DNA of 64,000 nucleotides. Origin: an uncultured Porticoccus sp. (lineage in GTDB: Bacteria; Pseudomonadota; Gammaproteobacteria; Pseudomonadales; Porticoccaceae). Below the pieces are notes generated by a model that saw nothing but the letters and a program-made list of their open reading frames with translations, was not told the origin of the DNA and searched no databases. Numbering within the stretch: the stretch's first letter is position 1; each line of letters opens with the position of its first letter. The translations under genes were made by a program, and so were the position numbers. The DNA lies in the NCBI RefSeq assembly GCF_913061305.1, contig NZ_CAJXST010000003.1, positions 248,001-312,000 on the forward strand, read 5' to 3'. Of this stretch, positions 1-9,503 are shown piece by piece.

Positions 1-523
1 GGATAAAACAGCCACCCGCGGGCAACAGCGTGAGGTAATCCTCTTCGGCAGCCTGCAGGCCAACCTCGTGAATGTGAGCGAACCCACCGGTCACTCGACG
101 GGTAAGCGCATCACCGAGTCGCTGCAACGGTCTGCCGAGCAACCGATCCAGGGCAGCGAACAGACCAAACAGTTTCCGCTCTGAAACCGATGGGGCTAAC
201 AGTGCTTCCCAGGTATGAAAGGTAGTGAAACTGGCCGTATCGCGAGCCAGTGTGCGGTGCAGGAAAGTCGTTCCACTGCGGGGTACGCCACTGATGAACA
301 GTGGCTGGCGGATTTCAACACGGCGCCAGCCGGAAAAAAACAGCTCGTCGAGCAGAAAACCCAGCCAGTGTATGGCCTGCAACAACAGGAACAGCGGAAA
401 CAGTATCAGCAGGACGGCCAGCCGCCGGGGACCCAGTGGCGCAGCGCGACGACCTTCTGTCCCGAAGGCTTCAATAAACCAGCGCGCGTGCAGTCGCACA
501 CTGAGCAGGAAAGCATCTCTCAT
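1..523 (-). CDS. Sulfotransferase family protein (partial, C-terminus beyond window)
   Basis: This gene runs off the left edge, so only the first 174 residues are visible. The start ATG overlaps the stop of the upstream GtrA-like gene (ATGA), so the two are probably translated together. A hydrophobic stretch at about residues 35-58 suggests a membrane anchor. Residues 79-90 read GVPRSGTTFLHR, which matches the 5'-phosphosulfate-binding loop of PAPS-dependent sulfotransferases, and a Trp-Glu (HTWEAL) follows about 20 residues later as in the bacterial sulfotransferase 3 family. The expected role is transfer of sulfate from PAPS to a lipid, sugar or polyketide acceptor. The acceptor cannot be inferred, although the coupling to a GtrA-type lipid-carrier flippase suggests a cell-surface glycolipid. 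The family is clear, the substrate is not. Confidence 0.8.
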   Translation of the reverse strand, partial: MRDAFLLSVRLHARWFIEAFGTEGRRAAPLGPRRLAVLLILFPLFLLLQAIHWLGFLLDELFFSGWRRVEIRQPLFISGVPRSGTTFLHRTLARDTASFTTFHTWEALLAPSVSERKLFGLFAALDRLLGRPLQRLGDALTRRVTGGFAHIHEVGLQAAEEDYLTLLPAGGCFI

Positions 524-993
524 GAAGCCGCACCGGGGTTTTCCGCCCGGTCGCTGAACACCAGCCTGCTGGACACAGAAAAGTTGAATGCCAGGCCGAC
601 CATTCCACCGATCCAGATGGCAACCAGTGGCAACAGCAGCAGTGACTGCGGCTGGATCAGATGACTGTGACCCAGCGCAATTACGCCGCTGAACACGGCG
701 TAGTTGAGAAGCCCTCCAGTGGTATGAACGCCGAAATGTCCGGCCATCTGGCGATGAAAGCTGCCGCGCTGGCCGCGCCCGAAAGTGAAGTAACGGTTGA
801 GCAGATAACCCACCATGATCGCTGTGGTCAGCGAAATGATACGGGCGACATATAAATTCATACCGAACAGCCAGGGCAGCAGGTAAGTGCCGCCGGCATC
901 GATTAAAGAAACCTTCACCCCAACGGTGGCGAAACGCAGAAACTGGGCGAGGCGGCTGTGCGAATGCAGGTAACGACTGAGGTACCACTTCAT
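520..993 (-). CDS. GtrA family membrane protein
   Basis: This 157-residue protein is predicted to have four membrane helices and fits the GtrA/DPMS family, small proteins that help move undecaprenyl-phosphate-linked sugars across the inner membrane. Family-like features are the LRFATVGVK start of the first helix, the VGYLLNRYFTF segment after the second, and a final helix ending in FNFSVSSRLVF. The length is typical of the family. Its stop overlaps the start of the downstream sulfotransferase gene by four bases, so both products may act on the same envelope glycolipid. The cargo is unknown. Confidence 0.82.
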   Translation of the reverse strand: MKWYLSRYLHSHSRLAQFLRFATVGVKVSLIDAGGTYLLPWLFGMNLYVARIISLTTAIMVGYLLNRYFTFGRGQRGSFHRQMAGHFGVHTTGGLLNYAVFSGVIALGHSHLIQPQSLLLLPLVAIWIGGMVGLAFNFSVSSRLVFSDRAENPGAAS

Positions 994-1120
994 CGGGAAC
1001 TTTTGCCGGGATTAAGACAGGAGCAACGGACATTATCGGATGCCGGCAGGAGCTGTCAATCCGCGTCTTTCGGGCACAAAGACGACATCCTTTCCGCCTC
1101 GGCCTGTGATCTGACTAAAA

Positions 1121-4100
1121 TCAACTGTCCAACGAATACCCCCGCCACAGGTAATACACCACGGGCAACACTAGCAATGTCAACACTACTGCGCTGATCA
1201 TGCCACCCACCATTGGCGCCGCAATCCTGCTAACCACTTCCGCTCCCGTGCCCGTACTGAGCATAATGGGCAGTAACCCGGCAATGGTGGAGACCGTAGT
1301 CATCATCACTGGCCTTACGCGAAGCCCGGCCCCCTGTATGACAGCCTCCAGGACCTCTCCCTTACGTGGTTTCACTCCCTGCTCACTGCACTGGCGCAAC
1401 AACCGAGAGTAAGATTGATTGAGGTAGGTGAGCATAATGATGCCTATCTCCACCGTAACACCGGCGAGCGCAATAAATCCAACGGCCACTGCAACTGAAA
1501 AATTGTAACCCAGAAGGTACATGAGCCAGATGGAACCGATCACAGCCAGCGGCAGTGTACCGAGGATGATGGCAATTTCAGTAAAGTTACGAAAGTTCAT
1601 ATACAGCAGCACGATAATGATGGCCAAAGTCAGCGGAATCACATAGGTCAGCTTTTCCTTGGCCCGCTGCATGTACTCATACTGGCCGGACCATGACACC
1701 GAATAGCCCGCAGGCAAATCCAGTTCGCTCTGAACAGTCGCCATGGCCTGTTCGACGTAACTGCCCACATCCACACCGTCAATATCGACAAAGATCCAAC
1801 CATTCAGCCGTGCGTTCTCGCTCTTGATGGCCGGAGGGCCGTCTTCTACATACACTCTCGCCACATCAGCCAACGCAATACGCTGGCCGCCAGGTGTGAC
1901 GATAGGCAACAGCGAGAGCTGTTCCGGTGAATCGCGGTAATCCTGTGGATAGCGCAGATTAATAGGATAACGCTCCAGTCCCTCAATGGTCTGTGCCACG
2001 TTCATACCACCAATAGCGGTAGCTAACACCTGCTGTACATCGGCAATATTGAGGCCATAGCGCGCGGCCTGTTCCCGCTGGATATCCACCTTGATATAAC
2101 GCCCGCCGGCCACCCGTTCGGAATAAACCGAGGCGGTGCCGGGCACATCCTTGAGAATCTGCTCCAATTGCTGACCGATTTTCTGGATTTCCATCAGGTC
2201 CTCTCCAGCCACTTTGATGCCAACCGGGGTCTTGATACCGGTGGCCAGCATGTCAATACGGGTCTTAATCGGCATTACCCAAGCGTTGGTCAGGCCAGGA
2301 AATTTCACCAGGGCATCCAGTTCCTTCTTCAGTTTCTCCGTGGTCATGCCCTCACGCCATTCATCTTTGTGCTTGAGTTGAATAAAGGTCTCGATCATGG
2401 TCAGCGGCGCCGGGTCAGTCGCTGTCTCAGCACGCCCAATTTTTCCAAATACTGTCTTCACCTCAGGTACAGTCGCGATCAACTTGTCAGTTTGCTGCAG
2501 CAACTCCCTGGCTTTGCCAACCGATAACCCCGGGTAAGTCGTGGGCATATACATGAGATCACCCTCATCCAGATCAGGTATGAACTCACTGCCAATTTTA
2601 TTGACCGGCCAGATACCGACCAGGAATATCACGACAGCCATTACGAGCGTGGTTTTTGGGAAAAGCAATACGCTCTTGAGCAGCGGCATATACCCTGCAA
2701 TCAGCAATCTGTTAACCGGATTCCTGCTTTCGGCGACTACCCTGCCTCTGATGAAATACCCCATCAAAACCGGGACTACTGTGACAGCAAGCGCCGCGCT
2801 GGCTGCCATGGCATAGGTTTTGGTGAAGGCCAGCGGACTGAACATGCGCCCTTCCTGCGCCTCCAGGGTAAATACCGGGACAAAGCTCACAGTGATAATC
2901 AACAGACTAAAGAACAACGCCGGTCCCACCTCGGCAGCCGATTCGGCCACTACCTTCCAGCGGTTTTCCGGCGTCAATGGCGTGCGCTCCATGTGCTTGT
3001 GCATGTTCTCGATCATGACGATAGCGCCATCAATCATGGCGCCGATCGCAATCGCAATACCCCCCAACGACATGATGTTGGCGTTGATCCCCTGCCAATA
3101 CATCACGATAAATGCTGTCAGAATTCCCAACGGCAGGCTGATCACTGCCACCAGTGATGATCTGACATGAAAAAGGAAAATGACACAAATCAGCGCTACG
3201 ATGGCAAGCTCTTCAACCAGGCTTGTCCACAAACTGTCAATGGCGCGAGAAATCAGCCCAGAGCGATCGTAGACGGTAACGACCTCAACCCCTTCAGGCA
3301 AACCCGCCTTGAGCTTCTCCAGCTTGGCCTTGACACCATCGATGGTCTTCTGGGCATTCTCGCCAAAGCGCATCACCACGATGCCGCCCACGGCCTCACC
3401 ATCACCATTAAGTTCGGCGATGCCCCGCCGCATCTGTGGCCCCAGATCAATATCCGCCACGTCCTTCAATAGCAGCGGCGCACCATTGGCATTGACGCCC
3501 AGGGGAATGGTGGCGAGGTCCTCAATGCCCTGGATGTAGCCGCTAGCCCGCACCATGTATTCGGCTTCGGCCATTTCCACCACCGAGGCACCGATCTCCT
3601 GGTTGCCCCTGCGAATGGCTGTTTGAATATGGGACAGCGGGATACCAAACGCGCGCAGTTTTTCCGGGTTCACTTTCACCTGGTACTGTTTGACCATGCC
3701 TCCGAGCGTCGCCACTTCCGAAACACCCGACACGGTTTGCAGTTCGTATTTCAAAAACCAGTCTTGCAGGCTGCGTAGCTGGCTGAGATCGTGTTTGCCA
3801 GTGCGATCCACCAAAGCATAAAGGTAGACCCAGCCAACGCCGGTGGCGTCCGGCCCCAGCTGTGGCCGGGCACCGGATGGCAATGTCGGTGCCACCTGAG
3901 ACAGGTACTCCAGCACCCGCGAGCGCGCCCAGTAGGCATCCGTCTCCTCGTCAAAAATCACGTAGACGTAGGAGTCGCCGAAGAAGGAGTAGCCACGCAC
4001 CGTGACCGCACCCGGAACCGATAGCATGGTGGTGGTCAGCGGATAGGTTACCTGGTCCTCCACGACTTGTGGTGCCTGCCCCGGATAACTGGTTTTGATG

Positions 4101-4243
4101 ATCACCTGGACGTCAGATAGGTCCGGAATAGCGTCCACTGGCGTGTTTTTCAGTGCAAACAGACCGCCACCAACCAATATCAGGGTGGCCAGCAATACAA
4201 AAAAGCGATTGCCAATCGACCAGCGGATAACGGATTCAATCAT
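1121..4243 (-). CDS. cusA: CusA-type heavy-metal RND efflux permease
   Basis: This 1040-residue protein is the inner-membrane proton-driven pump of a tripartite Cu(I)/Ag(I) exporter. It starts with MIESVIRWSIGNRFFV, the usual opening of HME-RND permeases, and carries the family signature GAMIDGAIVMIEN in the fourth-helix region, two large periplasmic loops and twelve expected helices. The ATG at 4243 is chosen over one seven codons upstream because GGGGGAG lies eight bases before it and the upstream ATG would extend the protein beyond the conserved start. The gene overlaps the end of cusB by eight bases, as expected for an operon. Cu/Ag specificity is inferred from the CusF-like domain in the partner and the Met/His-rich first gene; a Co/Zn/Cd pump is the alternative. 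Confidence 0.93.
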   Translation of the reverse strand: MIESVIRWSIGNRFFVLLATLILVGGGLFALKNTPVDAIPDLSDVQVIIKTSYPGQAPQVVEDQVTYPLTTTMLSVPGAVTVRGYSFFGDSYVYVIFDEETDAYWARSRVLEYLSQVAPTLPSGARPQLGPDATGVGWVYLYALVDRTGKHDLSQLRSLQDWFLKYELQTVSGVSEVATLGGMVKQYQVKVNPEKLRAFGIPLSHIQTAIRRGNQEIGASVVEMAEAEYMVRASGYIQGIEDLATIPLGVNANGAPLLLKDVADIDLGPQMRRGIAELNGDGEAVGGIVVMRFGENAQKTIDGVKAKLEKLKAGLPEGVEVVTVYDRSGLISRAIDSLWTSLVEELAIVALICVIFLFHVRSSLVAVISLPLGILTAFIVMYWQGINANIMSLGGIAIAIGAMIDGAIVMIENMHKHMERTPLTPENRWKVVAESAAEVGPALFFSLLIITVSFVPVFTLEAQEGRMFSPLAFTKTYAMAASAALAVTVVPVLMGYFIRGRVVAESRNPVNRLLIAGYMPLLKSVLLFPKTTLVMAVVIFLVGIWPVNKIGSEFIPDLDEGDLMYMPTTYPGLSVGKARELLQQTDKLIATVPEVKTVFGKIGRAETATDPAPLTMIETFIQLKHKDEWREGMTTEKLKKELDALVKFPGLTNAWVMPIKTRIDMLATGIKTPVGIKVAGEDLMEIQKIGQQLEQILKDVPGTASVYSERVAGGRYIKVDIQREQAARYGLNIADVQQVLATAIGGMNVAQTIEGLERYPINLRYPQDYRDSPEQLSLLPIVTPGGQRIALADVARVYVEDGPPAIKSENARLNGWIFVDIDGVDVGSYVEQAMATVQSELDLPAGYSVSWSGQYEYMQRAKEKLTYVIPLTLAIIIVLLYMNFRNFTEIAIILGTLPLAVIGSIWLMYLLGYNFSVAVAVGFIALAGVTVEIGIIMLTYLNQSYSRLLRQCSEQGVKPRKGEVLEAVIQGAGLRVRPVMMTTVSTIAGLLPIMLSTGTGAEVVSRIAAPMVGGMISAVVLTLLVLPVVYYLWRGYSLDS

Positions 4244-5834
4244 GGTCGCTCTCCCCCTGGTCATGACTACCCTGCTCCATGCCCTGGCCAGTACTGTGAT
4301 CCGGTGTCGGTGTTATCTCAGGTCCCGGGCCAGCATGTTGACCATGATTCCCTTCCGTTGGCGGTCTCTCACGAGCCTCTTCGGTGCCGGGAATGCGTAC
4401 CTGGGTCAACCGATAATTACCATCAGAGCTCCGGGTGACCTGCACGTGCAGACGCATGTCTGGGCTTAATTCACCCATGTCGACAGATTCGTCGACGGCA
4501 AAATTCATGGTCATGGCGGGCCACTGCCAGTCCGGGATAGCCTCGTGCTCAAGGGCGACCATGCGCTGATTTGGTGTCAGGCTGGCGATACGCGCAGCTA
4601 CCCAGACTGACAATGACGTTTCGTCCTCGGCATGCGACATCCGTTTGAAATCAGAGGTCTTGCTGGATTCCGAGTCAATCAGGAACTGCGCGGAGGTCAC
4701 AATACGCTCTCCTTCGTTAAGACCCGAGAGTATTTCCACCTGCCGTTCACCCACGCGTCCAGCCCTGACGGCAATGGACTTGAATTTACCCTCACCCAGA
4801 GCCAACACTACACGCATCTGGCTGCCAGTACGGATCAGTGCCTCCCGGGGGATCAACAGGGTTTCGGGGTCCGGTTGGGTATCAATGACTATTTGTGCAA
4901 ACATGCCGGGCTTCAAAAAACCGTCCGGATTGTCGAAATGCACACGAATCTGTGCGGTGCGCGTATTTTCGTTTAGCGACGGGTAGACATAGTCCACTTG
5001 GCCCAACCACTCCCTGCCAGGCAGGTAGTCCAGCCGCATGCGCACCTTGTCGTCGACCCTGACCAGACTCACCTGACGCTCGAAGACTTCACCGATGATC
5101 CAAAGGTGCTCCAGCTGTCCAATGGCCATCAGACGCATGCCGGGTTTTACATACATGCCCTCTCGCACGCCCAGATTGTCAATGATGCCGGACTGAGGCG
5201 CGGTAATGGTGATCGTCTGACTGACTCGACGAGTCTGGCGTAACTTCTCGACATCCGCTGGCGGCACCTGCAAAGCCGATAACCGCTCCACAGCGGCACG
5301 GATCAGGACCGGATTGTCGCGCTTCAGTGCCAACAGTAACTCCTCTTGAGCGTTGACCAGCGTCGGCGAATAGAGCGCATACAGGGGTTCTCCTTTTTCT
5401 ACCCGATCACCTGCGGCCTTGACATACAATTTTTCGATCCAGCCCTCCACCCTGGGGTGCATATGAACCAGGCGGTTCTCGTCATACTGCACATAGCCCA
5501 CCGTTTTGACCTCCAGATGCAGGTGACCCGATTCGACAGTGGCGGTGCGCACACCAAAATTGTTGACAACATCGGGCGAAATCAGAACTGTACCGGCCTC
5601 ACTCTCTTCGCCTTTCTCTTCGTAAACGGGGATCAAATCCATATTCATTGGCGATTTCCCGGGTTTGTCACGCCGGTAATTCGGATCCATAGGCGCCACC
5701 CAGTAGAGTGGTTCATGTTCGCCGTCAGTCGCATTGATGCCATCTTCCTTTAAATGACCCAACAACCAGCTGCCGCCTGCGCCAACCAGTACACCGATAA
5801 TGGCCCCCATCAAGATCTTTGAAAAAGCTTTCAT
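4236..5834 (-). CDS. cusB: CusB-type periplasmic adaptor with C-terminal CusF-like domain
   Basis: This 532-residue membrane-fusion protein links the RND pump to the outer-membrane channel. After an N-terminal membrane anchor comes a heavy-metal-binding motif (YWVAPMDPNYRRDKPG, then MNMDLIPVY), followed by the lipoyl/barrel-sandwich and alpha-hairpin regions. Residues about 430-505 form a CusF-like domain with WPAMTMNF, the Trp/Met Cu(I)/Ag(I)-binding core of CusF. The tail is rich in His and Asp. In E. coli CusF is a separate chaperone; here it is fused, so metal hand-over would occur within one protein. The start at 5834 is preferred to an in-frame ATG 42 codons upstream because GAGGTG sits just before it and the extra residues have no signal character. 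Confidence 0.92.
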   Translation of the reverse strand: MKAFSKILMGAIIGVLVGAGGSWLLGHLKEDGINATDGEHEPLYWVAPMDPNYRRDKPGKSPMNMDLIPVYEEKGEESEAGTVLISPDVVNNFGVRTATVESGHLHLEVKTVGYVQYDENRLVHMHPRVEGWIEKLYVKAAGDRVEKGEPLYALYSPTLVNAQEELLLALKRDNPVLIRAAVERLSALQVPPADVEKLRQTRRVSQTITITAPQSGIIDNLGVREGMYVKPGMRLMAIGQLEHLWIIGEVFERQVSLVRVDDKVRMRLDYLPGREWLGQVDYVYPSLNENTRTAQIRVHFDNPDGFLKPGMFAQIVIDTQPDPETLLIPREALIRTGSQMRVVLALGEGKFKSIAVRAGRVGERQVEILSGLNEGERIVTSAQFLIDSESSKTSDFKRMSHAEDETSLSVWVAARIASLTPNQRMVALEHEAIPDWQWPAMTMNFAVDESVDMGELSPDMRLHVQVTRSSDGNYRLTQVRIPGTEEARERPPTEGNHGQHAGPGPEITPTPDHSTGQGMEQGSHDQGESDHD

Positions 5835-5844
5835 TTTTAACACC

Positions 5845-7179
5845 TCAGAAGTCTTCAACCGGACGCGTCGAGTCAGGCGAGGCCTGGGCGAGCAGGTAAT
5901 TGATTTGGGCGATGGTCTTTTGGCGCTCCACTGAGATAGCGAGTGCTTCAATCTTGGCATTCAACTCGGCAATACGGGCACGCACGGCTTCGGCAAAATC
6001 GCCAGCGTCGTTGTTATAAGCAGTCAGAGAGGATTCAGCCAATTCCGCCATTTTCGGCAACAGCCGGTCGACGTAAAGTGCGTATCGCTCATCGAGACGC
6101 CCTAAGTGCACACTCGCCGTTTTCAGCTCCGCAATCAAACGACGGATCAATAATTGCTTATCAGTCCTGATCGACTCAGCATGGCTAATGGCGGCGCTGA
6201 CCGCCTTGTCCTGTCGGTTAGCGGTGAAAATGGGCAGATCAAAGGTGACCCCAACGGAAAGCAGATCTGACCTATCCCGCCCCATCGGGTCCCGATCACG
6301 ATAACCATACTGGGCACTGAGTCCCCATTCGGGCTTGTATTTCTGTCGCGCAAGATCGACATCGGTTTCCATAGCCTCAATTCTTCTGTCCAATGCCAAC
6401 AAGGTGGGATGGTTGCTTACCCATTCATACCGCTCCTGCTCAGAAGCGGAAGTCGACACCGGTACGGCGGGCGATTCCGTCGGCATCACCCGCGCAAGCC
6501 CATTGCCAGCTGGAGAGCCAACCCATTCGGACAGACGCATCTGGGCAGTTTCCTGTCGCTGTCTAAGCGCCGTCAATCGGTCCTCAAGCCGCGTCAACTC
6601 CAGTTGGGCGCGGATCACGTCCTGTTGTCGCGCGCGACCTGTGGCTGTCGAATAACTGGCCTCTGCCGCGTCGACCAGATATTCAAATAATGCCCGGTCT
6701 TTCTCGATCAATTGGATGCTTTCCTGAGCGATGTACGCATCCAGCCATATCTGTGCGACGGTCGCCGTCACTTTGGCCCGGCGGTCTTGCCGCAACAATG
6801 GGTGTTGCAGAGCGAGCTGCAGCTTCTGCCGTCTCGCCAGAGCGAGCGAATCGCCCCGCGGAAACATTTGGCTGACTCCTACTGAGAGTTGGGTCATCGC
6901 CTCCTGATCAATGTCGAAACTGTCGACAGGAAAATTGCTGGCCATCAAACTCATCCGGGGATCCGGTAGAGTCGCGGCAGCCGTTGCCTCATCGGTCAGA
7001 GCGGACTGCGTATAGCGGCTACCGGCCAGCCAGGGGTCAGCTGCAATGGCGATGTCCACGGCCTCCTTCAGTGTCAACCTCTCTTGTATTGTCTGTGCAT
7101 TGACGCATGTACTGCCGGTAATGAGCAGAGGGAGCATAATCAAACCAACTACAAGGCTTGTTACTCGCGATAGATTCAT
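5845..7179 (-). CDS. cusC: TolC-family outer-membrane efflux protein (CusC-like)
   Basis: This 444-residue protein has a signal peptide ending around residue 28 and two repeated helical halves typical of outer-membrane factors (LKEAVDIAIAADPWL near the N-terminus, then long alpha-helical segments). It should form the trimeric exit duct for the CusA/CusB pump encoded immediately downstream. GGAGGC lies six bases before the ATG. It is probably co-transcribed with cusB and cusA, since only ten bases separate it from cusB. No lipobox cysteine is evident at the processing site, unlike E. coli CusC, so it may not be lipid anchored. Confidence 0.88.
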   Translation of the reverse strand: MNLSRVTSLVVGLIMLPLLITGSTCVNAQTIQERLTLKEAVDIAIAADPWLAGSRYTQSALTDEATAAATLPDPRMSLMASNFPVDSFDIDQEAMTQLSVGVSQMFPRGDSLALARRQKLQLALQHPLLRQDRRAKVTATVAQIWLDAYIAQESIQLIEKDRALFEYLVDAAEASYSTATGRARQQDVIRAQLELTRLEDRLTALRQRQETAQMRLSEWVGSPAGNGLARVMPTESPAVPVSTSASEQERYEWVSNHPTLLALDRRIEAMETDVDLARQKYKPEWGLSAQYGYRDRDPMGRDRSDLLSVGVTFDLPIFTANRQDKAVSAAISHAESIRTDKQLLIRRLIAELKTASVHLGRLDERYALYVDRLLPKMAELAESSLTAYNNDAGDFAEAVRARIAELNAKIEALAISVERQKTIAQINYLLAQASPDSTRPVEDF

Positions 7180-7189
7180 ATTTGCCTCC

Positions 7190-7258
7190 GGCGATATATC
7201 GCCAATGGATTTCAGGTTCCCGCAACAAGGTTGCGTTTATGGTTCGGTCCTTCCGAAC
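7190..7258 (-). promoter_or_regulatory. Three consecutive short hairpins before the efflux channel gene
   Basis: The gap between the CopL-like gene and the TolC-type gene contains three perfect inverted repeats in a row: GTTCGG with a five-base loop (7242-7258), CGCAAC with a three-base loop (7221-7235), and the 14-bp palindrome GGCGATATATCGCC (7190-7203), which ends two bases before the GGAGGC ribosome-binding site. None has a U-tract. They could protect or process the mRNA, modulate translation of the channel gene, or bind a metal regulator. The structures are seen; the function is inference. Confidence 0.45.
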
Positions 7259-7302
7259 TAGGCAAATTTCTGGTGTCTATAGAACGGATTAGGCCCTTGA
7301 AA

Positions 7303-7803
7303 TCAGGCGATAGGAGGTCTTAGGAAAGGAAAAATCGGTGCCGGTGGAAAGACGGCAGGAAGGGAAACGATGCCACTAGAGCGGGTGTCCTGTGCCAGGG
7401 GTAAAGCCACCATCGGTATCAGCACTTGAACGGGCACGACACATCCCGATGTGACGCACCCCATTTCTGAATTGTCAGTAACACAACAATCCATCTCGTT
7501 ATGTTGTTGATCGTCAAGATTGAGCATTGCCTCATGGTTATTGTGCTCGGCAGCATCATGGGGGATTGCGGCACGCTCATTTGCTTCGTCGGCCATAGAG
7601 CAATAGACCGGAACCGCCGCGGCAGAGGTCTGCCACAGCAACGTTATTATCAAGAGAACTACAACACGTATGTCCCGGATCACCCAACCCCACTTTTGCT
7701 CGTACTGAATCGCCGATACTCTGCGCGATAGATCAACGTCTACCAGTCTGGCCCCTGCCCTGTTCGGAAGGGTTACAGATGACATCAACTTTATCATTGC
7801 CAA
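7303..7803 (-). CDS. Small exported Cys/His/Met-rich protein, CopL-like
   Basis: The protein is up to 166 residues. A hydrophobic signal-like helix (VVVLLIITLLWQTSAAA) is followed by a region rich in potential metal ligands (HDAAEHNNHEAM, HNEMDCC, MGC). It leads the copper efflux operon in the same orientation. Short Cys/His/Met-rich exported proteins of this kind, such as CopL of xanthomonads, often precede copper-resistance genes and affect their copper-dependent expression. Homology is inferred from composition and position only. The start is uncertain: about 40 residues before the signal helix look non-native, and a GTG just before VIRDIRVVVLL would give a cleaner signal peptide. A plain metal-binding periplasmic protein is the alternative. 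Confidence 0.5.
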   Translation of the reverse strand: MAMIKLMSSVTLPNRAGARLVDVDLSRRVSAIQYEQKWGWVIRDIRVVVLLIITLLWQTSAAAVPVYCSMADEANERAAIPHDAAEHNNHEAMLNLDDQQHNEMDCCVTDNSEMGCVTSGCVVPVQVLIPMVALPLAQDTRSSGIVSLPAVFPPAPIFPFLRPPIA

Positions 7804-7902
7804 TAATAAAAAGGCAGCGTCGATAGAAAGATTACTCCAAAATCACATCGTTGTAATCTTTGCGTTATGCTGCGGAAAGGGATTTCCCGCGATGCTCTCA
7901 GT

Positions 7903-8460
7903 CTAGCGCGGCTCGTCAGGCTGATGTAGATTGAAACGCGCCGATAGCGAGATGGTAAACCAGCAGACTTCCATCGCCAGCACCGGCCAGTTGGTGTCAA
8001 GGTAAAGCTGGGGCAACAGTACGAATGCCGCATAGGCATTCCACAGATGGTAGGGACCAATGGTCAGGCGACGTGCGGCGAACAACAGATAGGCGGCACT
8101 GAAAGCAAAGGTTGAACTCCAGCCAATGATCGCCACCGCCAACTGCCACTGCCAGAATAGCGCGGGCAGCGCGACCACCCAACAGAGCCCAACACCGGCT
8201 GTGAGGATGCCCGGCCCTACCCTTACGAACCTGAAACTTCCACCTATCAACAACCAGACACTGATCGCCGCCCAGAAAAAATTTATGCCCACCGCCTGCC
8301 AGGAGGCAATGGCTGCAGAAGATACCACCAGAGACAGGGCGGCAACGCCGTTGGCCGAGAAATACACGGGTCTGTGCCAGCGCGGATAAAAAGCGAGGTA
8401 AGCATAATTGGCAAGGTAAAGCAGGGTGCCGAACCAGCCCAGTAATTCAAAACCGGTCAT
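7903..8460 (-). CDS. CBU_0592-like membrane protein with internal duplication
   Basis: This 185-residue integral membrane protein is made of two similar halves, each with roughly three helices. The first starts LLGWFGTLLYLANYAYL and the second IIGWSSTFAFSAAYLLF, and each continues with a short polar loop and a second helix pair. This pattern fits the uncharacterised CBU_0592 family. It is the last of three closely packed minus-strand genes, starting two bases after the stop of the solute-binding-like gene. Function unknown. The tight packing suggests it works with the periplasmic and membrane products upstream, perhaps as a membrane partner or sensor component; that is inference. Confidence 0.55.
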   Translation of the reverse strand: MTGFELLGWFGTLLYLANYAYLAFYPRWHRPVYFSANGVAALSLVVSSAAIASWQAVGINFFWAAISVWLLIGGSFRFVRVGPGILTAGVGLCWVVALPALFWQWQLAVAIIGWSSTFAFSAAYLLFAARRLTIGPYHLWNAYAAFVLLPQLYLDTNWPVLAMEVCWFTISLSARFNLHQPDEPR

Positions 8461-8462
8461 AG

Positions 8463-9503
8463 CTATTCAATTTCGATATGCAGGTTCTTGACGTAGAGTT
8501 CACGACCAACGTGGGGGCCGTCGACGATGCGGATTTTCGATAATGCCACCATGGCAGCGTATAGTTTGGGCGAGTTGAACTCTTTAAATACTGCATCACT
8601 CCAATCCAGCACCAGTCCGCGGCTACCCGGCGGAATCATGACGTAGCGATTGTCGGGATGCTCTCTCTGCCGCTGAGTCTGTCCGATGATCACAGGATGC
8701 CCCTCCCCCACCACCAGGCGCACATAGCCAGTACTGCGTCCGGCATCCAGTGAGGTTTCCCGCACTTCATCCTGTTTTTTCACGCCAGCTAGCTTTTCCA
8801 GCGCCTCATCGAACGCCTTGATAAATGCCTCCCCCTGCGGATCGTCATGTGTCACCAGATGAACCGTATCCTGTGATAAATAGTCCTCACCGGGGATATG
8901 GCGAAAGGAACGGTATTGCCAGGGGAAATACTCCAGGACCAATGCCTGTCCTACGAGCCTGGTCATGGGCAACAGATCGATATCACCGTTGAACAAAGCG
9001 CGCAGGGCGAGCACTTCCGACTGATACTCCGTGGCACCGACCAGCCATGCCTCGAATTTCTCACCGTAGGCATACTCGGCCACGCGACCGAGTCGAAGAT
9101 CGCCGATGGAGTCCGGCGGTGAGGAAAAATCTTGGTGCTCACGGCTGTAATAGAGCACATTGTCCACTGTCATCAGGGGTGCCGAAAAGCGCACATCGGG
9201 ATAGAGTTGCTTGCGGCGAGCCGTTTCGAAATACGGAAATGACAGGCGGATTTCGTTATTGTTGACCATTTCGTAGGCCAGCGAAAAATCCACATATTGC
9301 CACTGCGGATCGAGTCGCATATTGCGCAGGGCAAGCTCGACAATACGTGTAATGGCCCCGGGCTCCTTGTCTGGCGCCCGGTTCACGTATGGCGGCCATG
9401 AGTCTGTGTAGACCTCCACTGCGGTGAAAGGCCCGGCGGCAACAACACCCGACAGCAGCAGAGAACACAACAGTGCAGCGTTAACGCAGTTTGAGAACCG
9501 CAT
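8463..9503 (-). CDS. Periplasmic solute-binding-like protein (family 3 type)
   Basis: This 346-residue exported protein has a signal peptide (AALLCSLLLSGVVAAG). It then follows the layout of family 3 amino-acid-binding proteins: VEVYTDSWPPYVN near the mature N-terminus and GDLRLGRVAEYAYGEKFEAW at the second lobe. The C-terminal region beyond about residue 255 is extra and has no recognised domain. No ABC permease or ATPase is adjacent, so it probably does not feed a classical transporter and may be a sensor or regulatory input. The ATG at 9503 is chosen over an upstream ATG because the signal peptide then begins normally. It overlaps the end of the preceding gene by 23 bases. Confidence 0.6.
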   Translation of the reverse strand: MRFSNCVNAALLCSLLLSGVVAAGPFTAVEVYTDSWPPYVNRAPDKEPGAITRIVELALRNMRLDPQWQYVDFSLAYEMVNNNEIRLSFPYFETARRKQLYPDVRFSAPLMTVDNVLYYSREHQDFSSPPDSIGDLRLGRVAEYAYGEKFEAWLVGATEYQSEVLALRALFNGDIDLLPMTRLVGQALVLEYFPWQYRSFRHIPGEDYLSQDTVHLVTHDDPQGEAFIKAFDEALEKLAGVKKQDEVRETSLDAGRSTGYVRLVVGEGHPVIIGQTQRQREHPDNRYVMIPPGSRGLVLDWSDAVFKEFNSPKLYAAMVALSKIRIVDGPHVGRELYVKNLHIEIE

